From JAFMKE01 sp037624485 (GTDB taxonomy: Bacteria; Bacteroidota; Bacteroidia; Chitinophagales; UBA8649): DNA of 64,000 bases. A program made the translations under genes and the position numbers. This document shows positions 45,800 through 54,825 of this stretch, piece after piece. The notes under the pieces were generated by a model. The model did no database searches, was not told where the DNA came from, and was given only the letters and a program-made list of their open reading frames with translations. The stretch is taken from assembly GCA_037624485.1 (NCBI GenBank), contig JASJJC010000023.1, positions 62,001 through 126,000 of the forward strand, in the 5' to 3' direction. The stretch's first letter is position 1. Each line of letters starts with the position of its first letter.

Positions 45800-46600
45800 T
45801 TACTTTGTTTCAGCGGTCTCTTCCGTGGTAGTTTCTACCTCTTCGGTTTTTGCTTCTTCGGTTTTTGCTTCTTCAGTTTTTGCTTCTTCTACTTTTTCTT
45901 TGTCTTTCATAGTCTGACGCTCAGTCAAACCTTCTCTGACAGCTTCAGCAAGATAGTTGGTGATTATTTCAATCGATTTAGAAGCATCATCATTAGCTGG
46001 GATAGCAAAATCCACTAAGTTAGGGTTAGAGTTGGTGTCTACCATTCCAAAAGTTCTAATGCCCAGTTTTTTAGCTTCTTTGATTGCAATGTGCTCATGA
46101 TTGATGTCCACTACAAAAATTGCCGCCGGCAAACGATTTAATTGCTCAATACCACCTAATACCGTATTCAGTTTTTCTCTTTGACGAGTCATCATTAAAC
46201 GCTCTTTTTTTGTCAAACCCGTAGCACTTGTATCTGCTAAGATTTTCTCAATAGTTTGCATTTTCTTGATTGACTTTCTAATCGTACCAAAATTAGTTAA
46301 CATTCCCCCTAACCATCTTTCGGTTACGAAAGGCATGTTAATGCTTTTTGAAATTTCCTTAACTGTTTCTTTAGCTTGCTTTTTAGTAGCAACAAACATA
46401 ATTTTTCTACCTGAGGCAGTAATTTGTTTCATTGCAGCAGCAGCTTCTAATAATTTATCTGATGTTTTGTTCAGGTCAATTAAGTGAATTCCTTTTTTCT
46501 CCATGAAAATGTATTGCAACATTTTAGGATTCCACTTTCTTTTTAAGTGTCCAAAGTGAACACCGGCCTTCAACAATTCTTTTTGATCTATTCTTTCCAT
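45800..46600 (-). CDS. rpsB: 30S ribosomal protein S2
   Basis: Small-subunit protein bound near the ribosome neck. It has 266 residues. Core motifs: GVHFGHLKRKWNPKM (about 13), ERWLGGMLTNFGTI (about 91) and NSNPNLVDFAIPANDDA (about 191). The last 35 residues are an acidic tail containing three copies of EEAKT, encoded by a 15-base tandem repeat (45841-45885). Such tails occur in this phylum but the repeats are exact enough to suggest slippage. It lies 30 bases after rpsI. Confidence 0.98.
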   Translation of the reverse strand: MERIDQKELLKAGVHFGHLKRKWNPKMLQYIFMEKKGIHLIDLNKTSDKLLEAAAAMKQITASGRKIMFVATKKQAKETVKEISKSINMPFVTERWLGGMLTNFGTIRKSIKKMQTIEKILADTSATGLTKKERLMMTRQREKLNTVLGGIEQLNRLPAAIFVVDINHEHIAIKEAKKLGIRTFGMVDTNSNPNLVDFAIPANDDASKSIEIITNYLAEAVREGLTERQTMKDKEKVEEAKTEEAKTEEAKTEEVETTTEETAETK

Positions 46601-46630
46601 GATTAAATTTCTTGTACTTGCCTTATAATA

Positions 46631-47017
46631 TTAACGCTTACTAAATTGTTCTTTCTTACGCGCTTTTCTGAAGCCAGGCTTCTTACGCTCAACTACTCTT
46701 GCATCTCTTGTAAGCATTCTAAGAGGCTTAAGTGCTATTCGATATTCTTCATCAATCAATAATAGCGCTCTAGAAATCCCTAACTGAATTGCTTCAGCCT
46801 GCCCCTTGATACCACCACCTGCAACATTCACCGTGAAGTCGAAACTCTTAGTGTTTTCAGTTGCCACTAATGGCTCTATTACTTTGTTTTGTAAAAAGTC
46901 TACTGAGAAGTAGTCTTTTAAATCTTTACCATTTACGGTTACTTTGCCTTTACCCTTGCTGATAAAAACTCTTGCCACTGAAGCTTTACGTCTTCCTATC
47001 GCTGTATTTTTTTCCAT
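46631..47017 (-). CDS. rpsI: 30S ribosomal protein S9
   Basis: Small-subunit protein whose C-terminal tail reaches the P-site tRNA. It has 128 residues. IGRRKASVARVFI (about 7-19), GGGIKGQAEAIQLGISRAL and the basic C-terminus ending KKEQFSKR, with the terminal arginine that contacts tRNA. It follows rplM after 4 bases. Confidence 0.98.
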   Translation of the reverse strand: MEKNTAIGRRKASVARVFISKGKGKVTVNGKDLKDYFSVDFLQNKVIEPLVATENTKSFDFTVNVAGGGIKGQAEAIQLGISRALLLIDEEYRIALKPLRMLTRDARVVERKKPGFRKARKKEQFSKR

Positions 47018-47021
47018 AATA

Positions 47022-47462
47022 TTAACTTAATGTTTGAGGTTGTTGAGCTGTATGTGGATGCTCAGCACCTTCGTAAACAAATAATTTTCTAAACATTGCT
47101 CTACCCAATCTGTTTTTTGGAAGCATACCTCTGACTGCATTCTCAACAATTGCAATAGGCTTCTTTTTATTCAAATCTTTGGCAACAACTTTACGTTGAC
47201 CTCCTGGATAACCAGTATAACGTACGTAGGTTTTTTGATCCCACTTATTTCCTGATAAATGTATTTTATCAGCGTTTAAAACAATTACGTTATCACCAGC
47301 ATCAAAATGCGGAGTGTAAGTGGCTTTATGCTTACCTTTAAGGATAGTTGCAATCTCTGTGCACATTCTACCTAAGGTTTTGTTTGTAGCATCTACAACA
47401 AACCATTCTCTTTGATAGTTTTGTGCATTTGCAAACTTAGTTTTGTAACTTGATGTATTCAC
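47022..47462 (-). CDS. rplM: 50S ribosomal protein L13
   Basis: Early-assembling large-subunit protein. It has 146 residues. WFVVDATNKTLGRMCTEIA (about 20) and RAVRGMLPKNRLGR-like VENAVRGMLPKNRLGRAMF (about 112) are canonical. It is the first gene of the RplM-RpsI-RpsB-Tsf run, with a promoter about 85-115 bases upstream and a leader of about 75 bases. Confidence 0.98.
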   Translation of the reverse strand: MNTSSYKTKFANAQNYQREWFVVDATNKTLGRMCTEIATILKGKHKATYTPHFDAGDNVIVLNADKIHLSGNKWDQKTYVRYTGYPGGQRKVVAKDLNKKKPIAIVENAVRGMLPKNRLGRAMFRKLFVYEGAEHPHTAQQPQTLS

Positions 47463-47481
47463 GTTTTTAATTTTCTTTTGT

Positions 47482-47639
47482 TATAAGTTGTTGATTTTCA
47501 GTTTAATTATCGCCTTAAGACGAAATTGGTTAAAAAATCGGAATGCAAAGATAAGCTTATTTGAGTTTCCAAACAATAGAGATTGATTGTTTTTTAATTG
47601 GACCTCTATAAGTTGTTGATAATCAGCTTAAATTTCGCA
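47482..47639 (+). repeat. Two imperfect direct repeats, 33 bases, 125 apart
   Basis: Copies at 47482-47514 and 47607-47639 share TATAAGTTGTTGAT exactly, then TCAG, TTAA and TCGC in register, about 27 of 33 positions. One copy is inside the L13 leader, the other just upstream of the L13 promoter. Confidence 0.5.
47546..47576 (-). promoter_or_regulatory. Promoter of the rplM operon
   Basis: Minus strand: TTG (47574-47576), 20-base spacer, TATCTTTG (47546-47553), the best -33/-7 pair in the window for the Bacteroidota sigma factor. Confidence 0.7.
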
Positions 47640-47831
47640 AACTACTTAAAGTTAGACCAAGCAATAACGTTAATAAAGCAGAGAGATAAGCGCGCTTTGA
47701 TGTTTGAGATTTCAAGCGAAATGACGATTGCATAAAATTATTTTTTCTTCGGGGAATTTTTTAACAGAACCAAGTTGAGTTGCAGGGTGTTCTTTTTCTG
47801 AATTCTTTATCTAAAAGTAGTTATTTACTTT

Positions 47832-47839
47832 TACTTTTG
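47832..47839 (+). promoter_or_regulatory. -7 promoter box for lpdA
   Basis: TACTTTTG, an exact TAnnTTTG match 25 bases before the ATG at 47865. Confidence 0.5.
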
Positions 47840-47864
47840 TAATTGAATACTAAAAGAAAGATTT

Positions 47865-49256
47865 ATGTCAAAATATGATGTTGCAATTATTGGCTCTGGT
47901 CCTGGCGGGTATGTTGCCGCTATTCGTTGTGCTCAACTCGGGTTCAAAACCGCTATTATTGAAAAATATGACACTTTAGGGGGCACTTGTTTAAATGTTG
48001 GATGTATTCCTAGTAAGGCTTTATTGGACAGCTCAGAGCACTATCACAAAATGAACCATGAATTTGCAGAACATGGAATTAATGTGAACGAAGCAAGCTT
48101 AGATTTTTCTAAAATGATAGCACGTAAGGACAGCGTGGTCGAACAAACTTGCGAGGGCATTGCATTCTTAATGAAGAAGAATAAAGTGGATGTGCTAATT
48201 GGTGTAGGATCATTTAAAGATAAAAACACGATACTGATTAATGGCAAGGATGAAATTACTGCAGAAAAGATAATTATCGCCACAGGATCCAAACCTGTGC
48301 ATTTGCCTTTTGCTAAAATTGACAAGAAAAGGGTAATAACTTCAACGGAGGCTTTAAAGTTGCCGGAAGTACCCAAACATCTCGTAATTATTGGAGGAGG
48401 AATTATCGGATTAGAAATGGGCTCCGTATACCTGCGTTTAGGAAGCCATGTGACGGTTGTTGAATACTCCAATCGTGTAACTCCAGGAATGGATGGCGAT
48501 ATCAGTAAAGATTTGAAAAGAATATTTGCCAAGCAGGGTATGAAATTCGAACTAAGCACCAAGGTTAACGCTGTGAGTGTGAAAGGAAAAGAGGTAACAG
48601 TAAAAGCGGAAAATAAGAAAGGAGTTGCAGTTGAATTCAAGGGTGATTACTGTTTAGTTGCAGTAGGAAGAAAAGCATACACGGAAGGCTTAGGCTTAGA
48701 AAATGTAGGCATCACAACAGATGATAGAGGGCGAATTGAAACCGACGGACAATTGCAAACAAATGTGCAAGGCATATATGCTTTAGGCGACGTGGTGAAG
48801 GGAGCGATGCTAGCGCACAAGGCGGAGGAAGAAGGTGCTTTTGTAGCTGAAGTAATGGCTGGACAAAAACCACACATTCATTATAACATGATTCCTGGTG
48901 TTTGTTACACTTGGCCAGAAGCTGCGGGTGTTGGAGCTACTGAAGAAGAATTGAAAGAAGCAAAAACAGTATATAAAACCGGTAAATTTCCTTATCGAGC
49001 ATTGGGAAGAGCGCGAGCGAGTATGGATATCGATGGCTTTGTAAAAATTCTAGCGGATAAAAAGACAGATGAAATCTTAGGTGTCCATATTGTTGGTGCA
49101 CGAGCAGCCGATTTAATTATGGAAGGGGTTGTAGCCATGGAATATCGAGCTAGCGCTGAAGACATATGCCGCATGAGCCACCCGCACCCCACCTACAGTG
49201 AGGCATTTAAAGAAGCTTGTCTTGCTGCTACGGAGGATAGAGCGATACACGTATAA
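47865..49256 (+). CDS. lpdA: Dihydrolipoyl dehydrogenase
   Basis: E3 flavoprotein of pyruvate, 2-oxoglutarate and branched-chain 2-oxoacid dehydrogenases and of glycine cleavage; it reoxidises dihydrolipoamide with NAD. It has 463 residues. The FAD site is IIGSGPGGYVAAI (8-20), the redox-active disulfide C42/C47 in GGTCLNVGCIPSKAL, the NAD site IIGGGIIGLEMGSVY, and the C-terminal active-site motif HPHPTYSEA. No lipoyl domain is fused. It stands alone, so it probably serves several complexes. Confidence 0.97.
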   Translation: MSKYDVAIIGSGPGGYVAAIRCAQLGFKTAIIEKYDTLGGTCLNVGCIPSKALLDSSEHYHKMNHEFAEHGINVNEASLDFSKMIARKDSVVEQTCEGIAFLMKKNKVDVLIGVGSFKDKNTILINGKDEITAEKIIIATGSKPVHLPFAKIDKKRVITSTEALKLPEVPKHLVIIGGGIIGLEMGSVYLRLGSHVTVVEYSNRVTPGMDGDISKDLKRIFAKQGMKFELSTKVNAVSVKGKEVTVKAENKKGVAVEFKGDYCLVAVGRKAYTEGLGLENVGITTDDRGRIETDGQLQTNVQGIYALGDVVKGAMLAHKAEEEGAFVAEVMAGQKPHIHYNMIPGVCYTWPEAAGVGATEEELKEAKTVYKTGKFPYRALGRARASMDIDGFVKILADKKTDEILGVHIVGARAADLIMEGVVAMEYRASAEDICRMSHPHPTYSEAFKEACLAATEDRAIHV

Positions 49257-49325
49257 TTTTATACCCAAAACTGCGGGAGGGTTTACCACTTGCTTTTAAA
49301 TTCTTACTTAGACCAAAACACTTCT

Positions 49326-49357
49326 CAACAGGGTCTCTCCAGCGGAGGACCCTGTTG
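49326..49357 (+). terminator. Long hairpin after lpdA, before the rRNA methyltransferase
   Basis: CAACAGGGTC pairs with GACCCTGTTG, and the stem continues inward with CTCC/GGAG past one bulged T, about 14 bp with a 3-base loop. It is followed by AATTTTAAATTTT and, 18 bases later, by the next ATG. It is most simply the lpdA terminator; its nearness to the next start also allows a 5' leader role. Confidence 0.65.
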
Positions 49358-49375
49358 AATTTTAAATTTTAATTT

Positions 49376-50572
49376 ATGAGACTACATCGAGTATTGATTA
49401 TTGGCTTACGACAAGCGCTGAGCGAAGCTTTGTTTAGCGATAAATACGCAGATAAGGTCATTGAAAAAACCCTAAAGGCGAATAAGAAATGGGGCAGCAA
49501 AGACAGAGCCTTTGTAGCTGAATCGTTCTATGATATTATAAGATGGAAGCGAAAGCTGGCCTTTTATATTGGGGAGGAAGTAAAACGCACGAACATTTAT
49601 AATTTGATAGCGGCATATCTACTTACCAAAGAATATGAAGTCCCGCTTTTTGATGAGTTTAAGGGCATTGATTTTCGCAAAATTGAAGATAGATTCTCAG
49701 AGAAAATAGACAACCCCGCAGTAGAACAATCAGTGCCGGATTGGTTGTTTGATCTTATTGAAAAAGACTATGGTAAGGAGACCGTTGAGATTTTAGCTGC
49801 TTTAAACAAACAGGCTGAGGTTTATTTGAGAGTTAACACACTTAAAACGACTTCTGAAAATGTCATTAATTCGCTAGAAGTTGAAGGGATTGAAGCGGTA
49901 AGTGTTCCAGGGCAGGAGAATGCGGTACAAATCAAGCAAAGGAAAAATTTGTTTAGAACTGCCGCCTTTCAAGATGGATGGTTTGAAGTTCAAGATATTT
50001 CTTCACAGCTTGTCGCGAAGGCCTTAGCCCCCAAACCCGGCATGCGTGTGATGGATGTTTGCGCAGGGGCGGGAGGTAAAACACTACATTTAGCAGCACT
50101 TATGCAAAATAAAGGACAACTTATTGCATTGGATATATATGAATGGAAATTGAAAGAGTTAAAGCGCAGAGCACGCCGTGCGGGGGCCCATAATGTTGAA
50201 ACAAGACTAATAATAGCAAAGACAATTAAACGCTTAAAAGACGGAGCCGATGCTTTGTTGATAGACGCACCGTGCAGTGGACTAGGTGTTTTGAAAAGAA
50301 ATCCTGATGCTAAATGGAAACTCGATCAAGATTTTATCGATCGCATTACAAAGGAGCAAGCAGAAATATTACAAACCTACAGTAAGGTCCTTCGTAAGGG
50401 GGGAAGAATGGTTTATGCAACTTGTTCTATTCTGCCTCAAGAGAATGAACAACAAGTGGAAAAATTTCTAGCAAACAACGAGGAGTATACTTTGATTACT
50501 GCACAGACTTTGCTACCACACATTACAGGTAATGATGGTTTTTATATTGCGGTTTTAGAGCGAAGAGCCTAA
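49376..50572 (+). CDS. RsmB/NOP-family RNA m5C methyltransferase
   Basis: SAM-dependent cytosine-5 RNA methyltransferase of the RsmB/NOP type, likely acting on 16S rRNA. It has 398 residues. The N-terminal half is a NusB-like helical domain (WGSKDRAFVAESFYDIIRWKRKL, about residue 41, read in two parts). The SAM site is VMDVCAGAGGKTLHL (about 225). Both catalytic cysteine motifs are present: APCSGLGVLKRNPD and ATCSILPQENEQQ. It ends before a bidirectional terminator. Family assignment is firm; the modified position is not determined. Confidence 0.9.
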   Translation: MRLHRVLIIGLRQALSEALFSDKYADKVIEKTLKANKKWGSKDRAFVAESFYDIIRWKRKLAFYIGEEVKRTNIYNLIAAYLLTKEYEVPLFDEFKGIDFRKIEDRFSEKIDNPAVEQSVPDWLFDLIEKDYGKETVEILAALNKQAEVYLRVNTLKTTSENVINSLEVEGIEAVSVPGQENAVQIKQRKNLFRTAAFQDGWFEVQDISSQLVAKALAPKPGMRVMDVCAGAGGKTLHLAALMQNKGQLIALDIYEWKLKELKRRARRAGAHNVETRLIIAKTIKRLKDGADALLIDAPCSGLGVLKRNPDAKWKLDQDFIDRITKEQAEILQTYSKVLRKGGRMVYATCSILPQENEQQVEKFLANNEEYTLITAQTLLPHITGNDGFYIAVLERRA

Positions 50573-50576
50573 AAAC

Positions 50577-50609
50577 AAAAAGCCGCTCACAATTCAATGA
50601 GCGGCTTTT
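50577..50609. terminator. Bidirectional terminator
   Basis: AAAAAGCCGCTCA and TGAGCGGCTTTT around an 8-base loop, between the convergent methyltransferase and OMP genes. Confidence 0.9.
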
Positions 50610-50629
50610 CGAAGAATTAAATCAATAGA

Positions 50630-51232
50630 TTAAAACAATACAGACACACCTAAACGGATAGTGTTAGGATTTAAGTTTAATCCAAAATTTCCCTGACTTG
50701 TTTTTACACCTCCAATCTCAGAGCTACTTGATGTGTAACCTAAGAAACCATAGTTAGCTTCTAATGCAATTTTTTTGCTTACATAAATACTCATACCAGG
50801 TGTGATACCTGCATTCAAAGCAAATGTGCTTGGTCCATCAACAGAATTTCCAGCAGTTTCAACTGAAGAACTTCCAAATGAAGTATTTAAACCTGCTTCA
50901 AAAAACATAGCAAAATGATCTGCTGGCATCATGTAGTACCTTGCAAACGCACCACCGCCAAAAGAAAGGCCATTAGTTTTAACTTCTGCTGCACCTGATT
51001 CATCTTTTGAATTGGCCATAGCAAATCCAAGGTCTAAACCAACAACAATATTGTCTGAAACAAAGTATCCTACTTTTGGAGTGATTCCTAAGTTGAAGTT
51101 TGAAACATCAGCTGATGGTGATCCTATATCAAAGTTTAGAGAACCGTTTAAAAAAATGTTTCCTTTTTCTGGTTGCGCAAACGCTAGGGTTGTAGCGAAC
51201 AATGCAACTGCTAATAATTGTAACTTTTTCAT
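50630..51232 (-). CDS. Small outer-membrane beta-barrel protein
   Basis: Eight-strand-type outer-membrane barrel (OmpW/porin-like superfamily) of 200 residues. The signal peptide ends ATTLAFAQ (about residue 19). Alternating beta strands such as FNLGITPKVGYFVSDNIVVGL and ARYYMMPADHFAMFFEAGL run to the C-terminal TIRLGVSVLF, whose final phenylalanine is the Bam recognition signal. It is monocistronic with a strong terminator, so probably abundant. The function is not known. Confidence 0.85.
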   Translation of the reverse strand: MKKLQLLAVALFATTLAFAQPEKGNIFLNGSLNFDIGSPSADVSNFNLGITPKVGYFVSDNIVVGLDLGFAMANSKDESGAAEVKTNGLSFGGGAFARYYMMPADHFAMFFEAGLNTSFGSSSVETAGNSVDGPSTFALNAGITPGMSIYVSKKIALEANYGFLGYTSSSSEIGGVKTSQGNFGLNLNPNTIRLGVSVLF

Positions 51233-51517
51233 AATTAATTATTTTGGGTTTAAAAAAAATTTCGATACAAAGATTAACTTAAAAAGCCTGTGATGGGTAT
51301 GAGGAATGAGTTTAACAGGAATAGGACGTCCGAACATACCTTAGACGTGTGCTTATAGAAAGTCATACTAAGGGCTTAATTCTAGATGCGGTGTAATAAT
51401 GCTGCCGCTAATATTTATTATTGATATTTTAACAACACTACCGGCAATTATCCATAAGAATGGGGGGTATGATTTTTTAGATTTAGATTAAATATAAGAT
51501 ATAATTTAACGGTTAAA

Positions 51518-53518
51518 CTAAATCTGAACCATTAATTTTTGCAGGACACCAATTGCCGCTTCTGGAATTTTAGTGCCTGGACCAAAAACAAACGCTACAC
51601 CATTTTCAAACAAGAAATCATAATCTTGCTGCGGAATTACACCTCCAGCAACCACCATAATATCTGCTCGACCTAATGCCATTAATTCAGCAATAACTTG
51701 AGGAACTAAGGTTTTGTGCCCATTAGCCAAACTACTCACACCAAGGATGTGTACGTCATTTTCTGCTGCCTGGAGAGCGACTTCTTTAGGCGTTTGAAAC
51801 AAAGGACCTATATCTACATCAAAGCCTAAGTCAGCAAAGCCGGTAGCGATTACTTTTGCACCTCGGTCATGACCATCCTGTCCCATTTTAGCAACTAGAA
51901 TTCTCGGTCGACGACCATCGGCCTCAGCAAACTTATCCGCTAATTTTCGCGCTTCTTTAAAGGTTTCATTATTTTTCATTTCACTTGAATATACACCAGA
52001 AATACTATTTATGACAGCCTTGTAACGGCCAAAGGCATTTTCTAAAGCTAAGGAAATTTCACCTAAGGTAGCGCGTTTTTCGGCCGCTTCAACAGCCAAA
52101 GCTAACAAGTTGCCCGCTTTGTTTTTAGCGGCTTCTTCTATTCGATTAAGAATTGCTTCAACAGCACAGCTATCTCTAGATGCTTTCAATTGCTCCAACC
52201 TTGCAATTTGTCCTTTTCTTACCTTTTCATTGTTAATGGCTAAAATTTCAAAATCCTGTTTGTCTTCTGTCAAGTAATTGTTGACACCTACAATAACATC
52301 TTCCCCAGAATCAATCCTTGCCTGCTTCTTTGCAGCAGCTTCTTCAATACGCATCTTCGGTAAACCGCTTTCAATAGCCTTACTCATACCTCCAAGTTCC
52401 TCAACTTCCTCGATGAGTTTCCACGCATCTTCTATTATTTTCTCTGTGAGCTCTTCAACATACGTAGACCCACCCCATGGGTCTATAGCTTGCGTAATGT
52501 GCGTTTCTTCTTGAATATATTTTTGAGTATTTCTGGCAATTCTTGCGGAAAAATCAGTCGGCAACGCAATGGCTTCATCAAAGGAGTTGGTGTGCAGGGA
52601 CTGCGTGCCACCAAACACCGCACTTAATGCTTCAATACTTGTTCGAGCTACATTATTGTATGGGTCTTGTTCTGTCAGGCTATACCCCGAGGTTTGGCAA
52701 TGGGTCCGAAGTGCCATTGATTTGGGGTTTTGCGGATCGAACTGCTTAACAATTTTTGCCCACAAAACTCTTGCCGCTCTCATTTTTGCAATCTCTTTAA
52801 AATGTTCCATTCCTATTGCCCAAAAGAAGGATAAGCGGGGCGCAAAATTATCAATATCCAAACCAGATGCTATGCCGGTTTTAATATACTCTAGTCCATC
52901 GGCAAGAGTGTAAGCTAATTCAATTTCAGGGGTAGCACCTGCTTCTTGCATATGGTAACCGCTAATAGAAATAGAGTTGAATTTTGGCATGTTTTGAGAG
53001 GAGTACTTAAAGATGTCTCCGATGATTCGCATGCTGTCCTTAGGCGGATAAATATAAGTATTCCGCACCATAAACTCTTTCAAAATATCGTTTTGGATTG
53101 TTCCGGTGAGCTCCGCTAAACTGACCCCTTGTTCTTTGGCTGCAGCGATGTAAAAAGCCATTATAGGAAGTACAGCACCATTCATTGTCATGGATACCGA
53201 CATTTTATCTAGAGGAATCCCAGCAAAAAGGATTTTCATATCTTCAATAGAGTCAATGGCTACTCCTGCCATGCCTACATCACCCGGAACACGGGGGTGA
53301 TCACTATCATATCCTCGATGGGTAGCCAAGTCAAAAGCAACAGACAAGCCTTTTTGTCCAGCAGCCAAATTCCGACGATAAAATGCATTGCTTTCTTCTG
53401 CAGTGGAAAAGCCAGCGTATTGACGAATCGTCCACGGACGAATAGCATACATCGTGCTATATGGCCCTCGTAAATATGGAGGAATGCCGGCAGCGTATTC
53501 TTTTAACGAATGACTCAT
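51518..53518 (-). CDS. scpA: Methylmalonyl-CoA mutase (large-subunit type), N-terminally short
   Basis: Adenosylcobalamin enzyme that converts methylmalonyl-CoA to succinyl-CoA. It has 666 residues. The substrate barrel is intact, with RPWTIRQYAGFSTAEESN (about 27) and DLATHRGYDSDHPRV (about 62). The cobalamin domain carries the DxHxxG motif at about 545-550 (QDGHDRGAKV) and the GG motif VVAGGVIPQQD. Compared with the 700+ residue family norm, it lacks about 45 N-terminal residues: the protein starts MSHSLKEYAAGIPPYLRG, and the codon just upstream is a TAG stop. No small subunit gene is adjacent. It pairs functionally with the acyl-CoA carboxylase at 11.4 kb. Confidence 0.93.
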   Translation of the reverse strand: MSHSLKEYAAGIPPYLRGPYSTMYAIRPWTIRQYAGFSTAEESNAFYRRNLAAGQKGLSVAFDLATHRGYDSDHPRVPGDVGMAGVAIDSIEDMKILFAGIPLDKMSVSMTMNGAVLPIMAFYIAAAKEQGVSLAELTGTIQNDILKEFMVRNTYIYPPKDSMRIIGDIFKYSSQNMPKFNSISISGYHMQEAGATPEIELAYTLADGLEYIKTGIASGLDIDNFAPRLSFFWAIGMEHFKEIAKMRAARVLWAKIVKQFDPQNPKSMALRTHCQTSGYSLTEQDPYNNVARTSIEALSAVFGGTQSLHTNSFDEAIALPTDFSARIARNTQKYIQEETHITQAIDPWGGSTYVEELTEKIIEDAWKLIEEVEELGGMSKAIESGLPKMRIEEAAAKKQARIDSGEDVIVGVNNYLTEDKQDFEILAINNEKVRKGQIARLEQLKASRDSCAVEAILNRIEEAAKNKAGNLLALAVEAAEKRATLGEISLALENAFGRYKAVINSISGVYSSEMKNNETFKEARKLADKFAEADGRRPRILVAKMGQDGHDRGAKVIATGFADLGFDVDIGPLFQTPKEVALQAAENDVHILGVSSLANGHKTLVPQVIAELMALGRADIMVVAGGVIPQQDYDFLFENGVAFVFGPGTKIPEAAIGVLQKLMVQI

Positions 53519-53683
53519 CTAGCAAAGATAGGGAAATCTGCAAATTATAAACCCGAAGCATTGGCCTGCCTATTTTTACGAAAATACTTGTTTAGAGTTT
53601 TTTAACAGCGAGCTAAAAGATAAAAAAACCATATTTACATCGGGAAAAAATGTTGAAAACTATGCTTAATGCCAATAAATTCA

Positions 53684-53691
53684 TATCTTTG
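53684..53691 (+). promoter_or_regulatory. -7 promoter box for bamD
   Basis: TATCTTTG followed by CA, a textbook TAnnTTTG box 6 bases before the GTG at 53698. It lies inside the longer open frame and so argues against the ATG at 53650 as start. Confidence 0.6.
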
Positions 53692-53697
53692 CAGACT

Positions 53698-54825
53698 GTG
53701 AAAAAATTCATACCGTACATATTTGTTGCTTTGTTTCTCTTAGTTAGTGCGTGTTCTTCTACTGAAAAAATATTACGTTCGGCTGATGCCAACCTAAAAT
53801 ATACACAAGCTCTAGAGTGGTATAATAAGGGAGCGTACTTCAAAGCAATTCCTGTTTTTGAAGAATTGATGGGCTTATATAAGGGGTCCAAAACCACTGA
53901 AGAGATTTATTATTACTATTGTATGGCTCATTTTTACCAAGGGAATTATGTGATGTCTGCTTACCATTTCAAGAATTACACACAGAAACATCCCTACAGT
54001 CAATATACAGAAGAGTGCTTGTTTATGCATGCTGAAAGCTTCGATAAACAAAGCCCAAAATCGAGGTTAGACCAAACGGAAACATATAAAGCAATTGAAA
54101 CATACCAGGTATTTATTAACCAGTATCCTGAGAGCGATCGCTTAAATTATTGCAATAATAAAATTGACGAGTTACGCTTAAAACTGGAGACGAAAGCCCT
54201 GAAAGCCGCAGAACTTTATTTTAAGACGGAAAACTATAGGGCAGCTGCATTTTCGTATAAGAATTTGTTGATAGATTATCCAGATATCGATGGACCGGAA
54301 GAAATTCAATACAAAATTGTAGCCTCGTTTTTCAAGTATGCAGAACAAAGTATCGTGACGAAACAACAAGGGCGATATGAAGAGGCCATTAAGTATGCCA
54401 ATACATTCACATCAAGATATAAGGACAGTGAATTTTTACCAAATGTTCGAAATACAGCGCAAGAGTCTCACTTCCAGGCTATCCGAGGAGCTTATCTATG
54501 TGCACTTATTTATAATCTAGACAAGAGAGACACTAAGTTAAGGGATGTTTTTGATGTTTATGAAGTTCACCAAGCACTTATAGATAGTGAGAAAGTTTTG
54601 GAACAGGCAGAAGAATTGAAAGAAAAAGCACAATTTGAATTGCTGCGAACATATTACCTTCAAGCACAAAATGCGGATTTAGCAGAGCGAGAAGATTATT
54701 ATGTAGAAGCAGTTCAGGCATATAGCGACTTTATTAATATTTACCAACAGAGTAAGTTTAGTAGGGAAGCTTTAAAAATATTTAACGCTACACAAAAGAA
54801 TTTAAAAAAAATAAGCAATGGATAA
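53698..54825 (+). CDS. bamD: Outer-membrane assembly lipoprotein BamD
   Basis: Lipoprotein of the BAM complex that inserts beta-barrel proteins. It has 375 residues from the GTG at 53698, which gives a clean signal peptide: MKKFIPYIFVALFLLVSAC with the lipidated cysteine at 19. The longer frame from 53650 would place 16 polar residues before it and overlap the promoter box. TPR-like helical repeats follow, including YNKGAYFKAIPVFEELMGLY (about 35) and FKNYTQKHPYSQYTEE. It overlaps rpoZ by 8 bases, the start of a conserved BamD-omega-CoaBC-PorD cluster. Confidence 0.93.
   Translation: MKKFIPYIFVALFLLVSACSSTEKILRSADANLKYTQALEWYNKGAYFKAIPVFEELMGLYKGSKTTEEIYYYYCMAHFYQGNYVMSAYHFKNYTQKHPYSQYTEECLFMHAESFDKQSPKSRLDQTETYKAIETYQVFINQYPESDRLNYCNNKIDELRLKLETKALKAAELYFKTENYRAAAFSYKNLLIDYPDIDGPEEIQYKIVASFFKYAEQSIVTKQQGRYEEAIKYANTFTSRYKDSEFLPNVRNTAQESHFQAIRGAYLCALIYNLDKRDTKLRDVFDVYEVHQALIDSEKVLEQAEELKEKAQFELLRTYYLQAQNADLAEREDYYVEAVQAYSDFINIYQQSKFSREALKIFNATQKNLKKISNG

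Larger units (their letters stand above)
47463..47864. other. Divergent intergenic region rplM / lpdA
   Basis: No gene is visible in 402 bases. It holds the rplM promoter (minus, 47546-47576), the lpdA -7 box (plus, 47832-47839) and two imperfect direct repeats of about 33 bases (47482-47514 and 47607-47639), one of which lies in the rplM leader. Confidence 0.6.

Noticed and set aside
45735..45917. Plus-strand frame with VFASSVFASS repeats
   Set aside because: It is the complement of the S2 tail repeat and the rpsB-tsf hairpin, not a gene.
48044..48640. Long minus-strand frame inside lpdA (198 codons)
   Set aside because: It lies wholly opposite a clearly recognised enzyme and has low-complexity Ser/Leu/Pro content, so it is a shadow frame.
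53650..53697. ATG at 53650 as the start of bamD
   Set aside because: It precedes the promoter box TATCTTTG and would spoil the lipoprotein signal. The GTG at 53698 is better.
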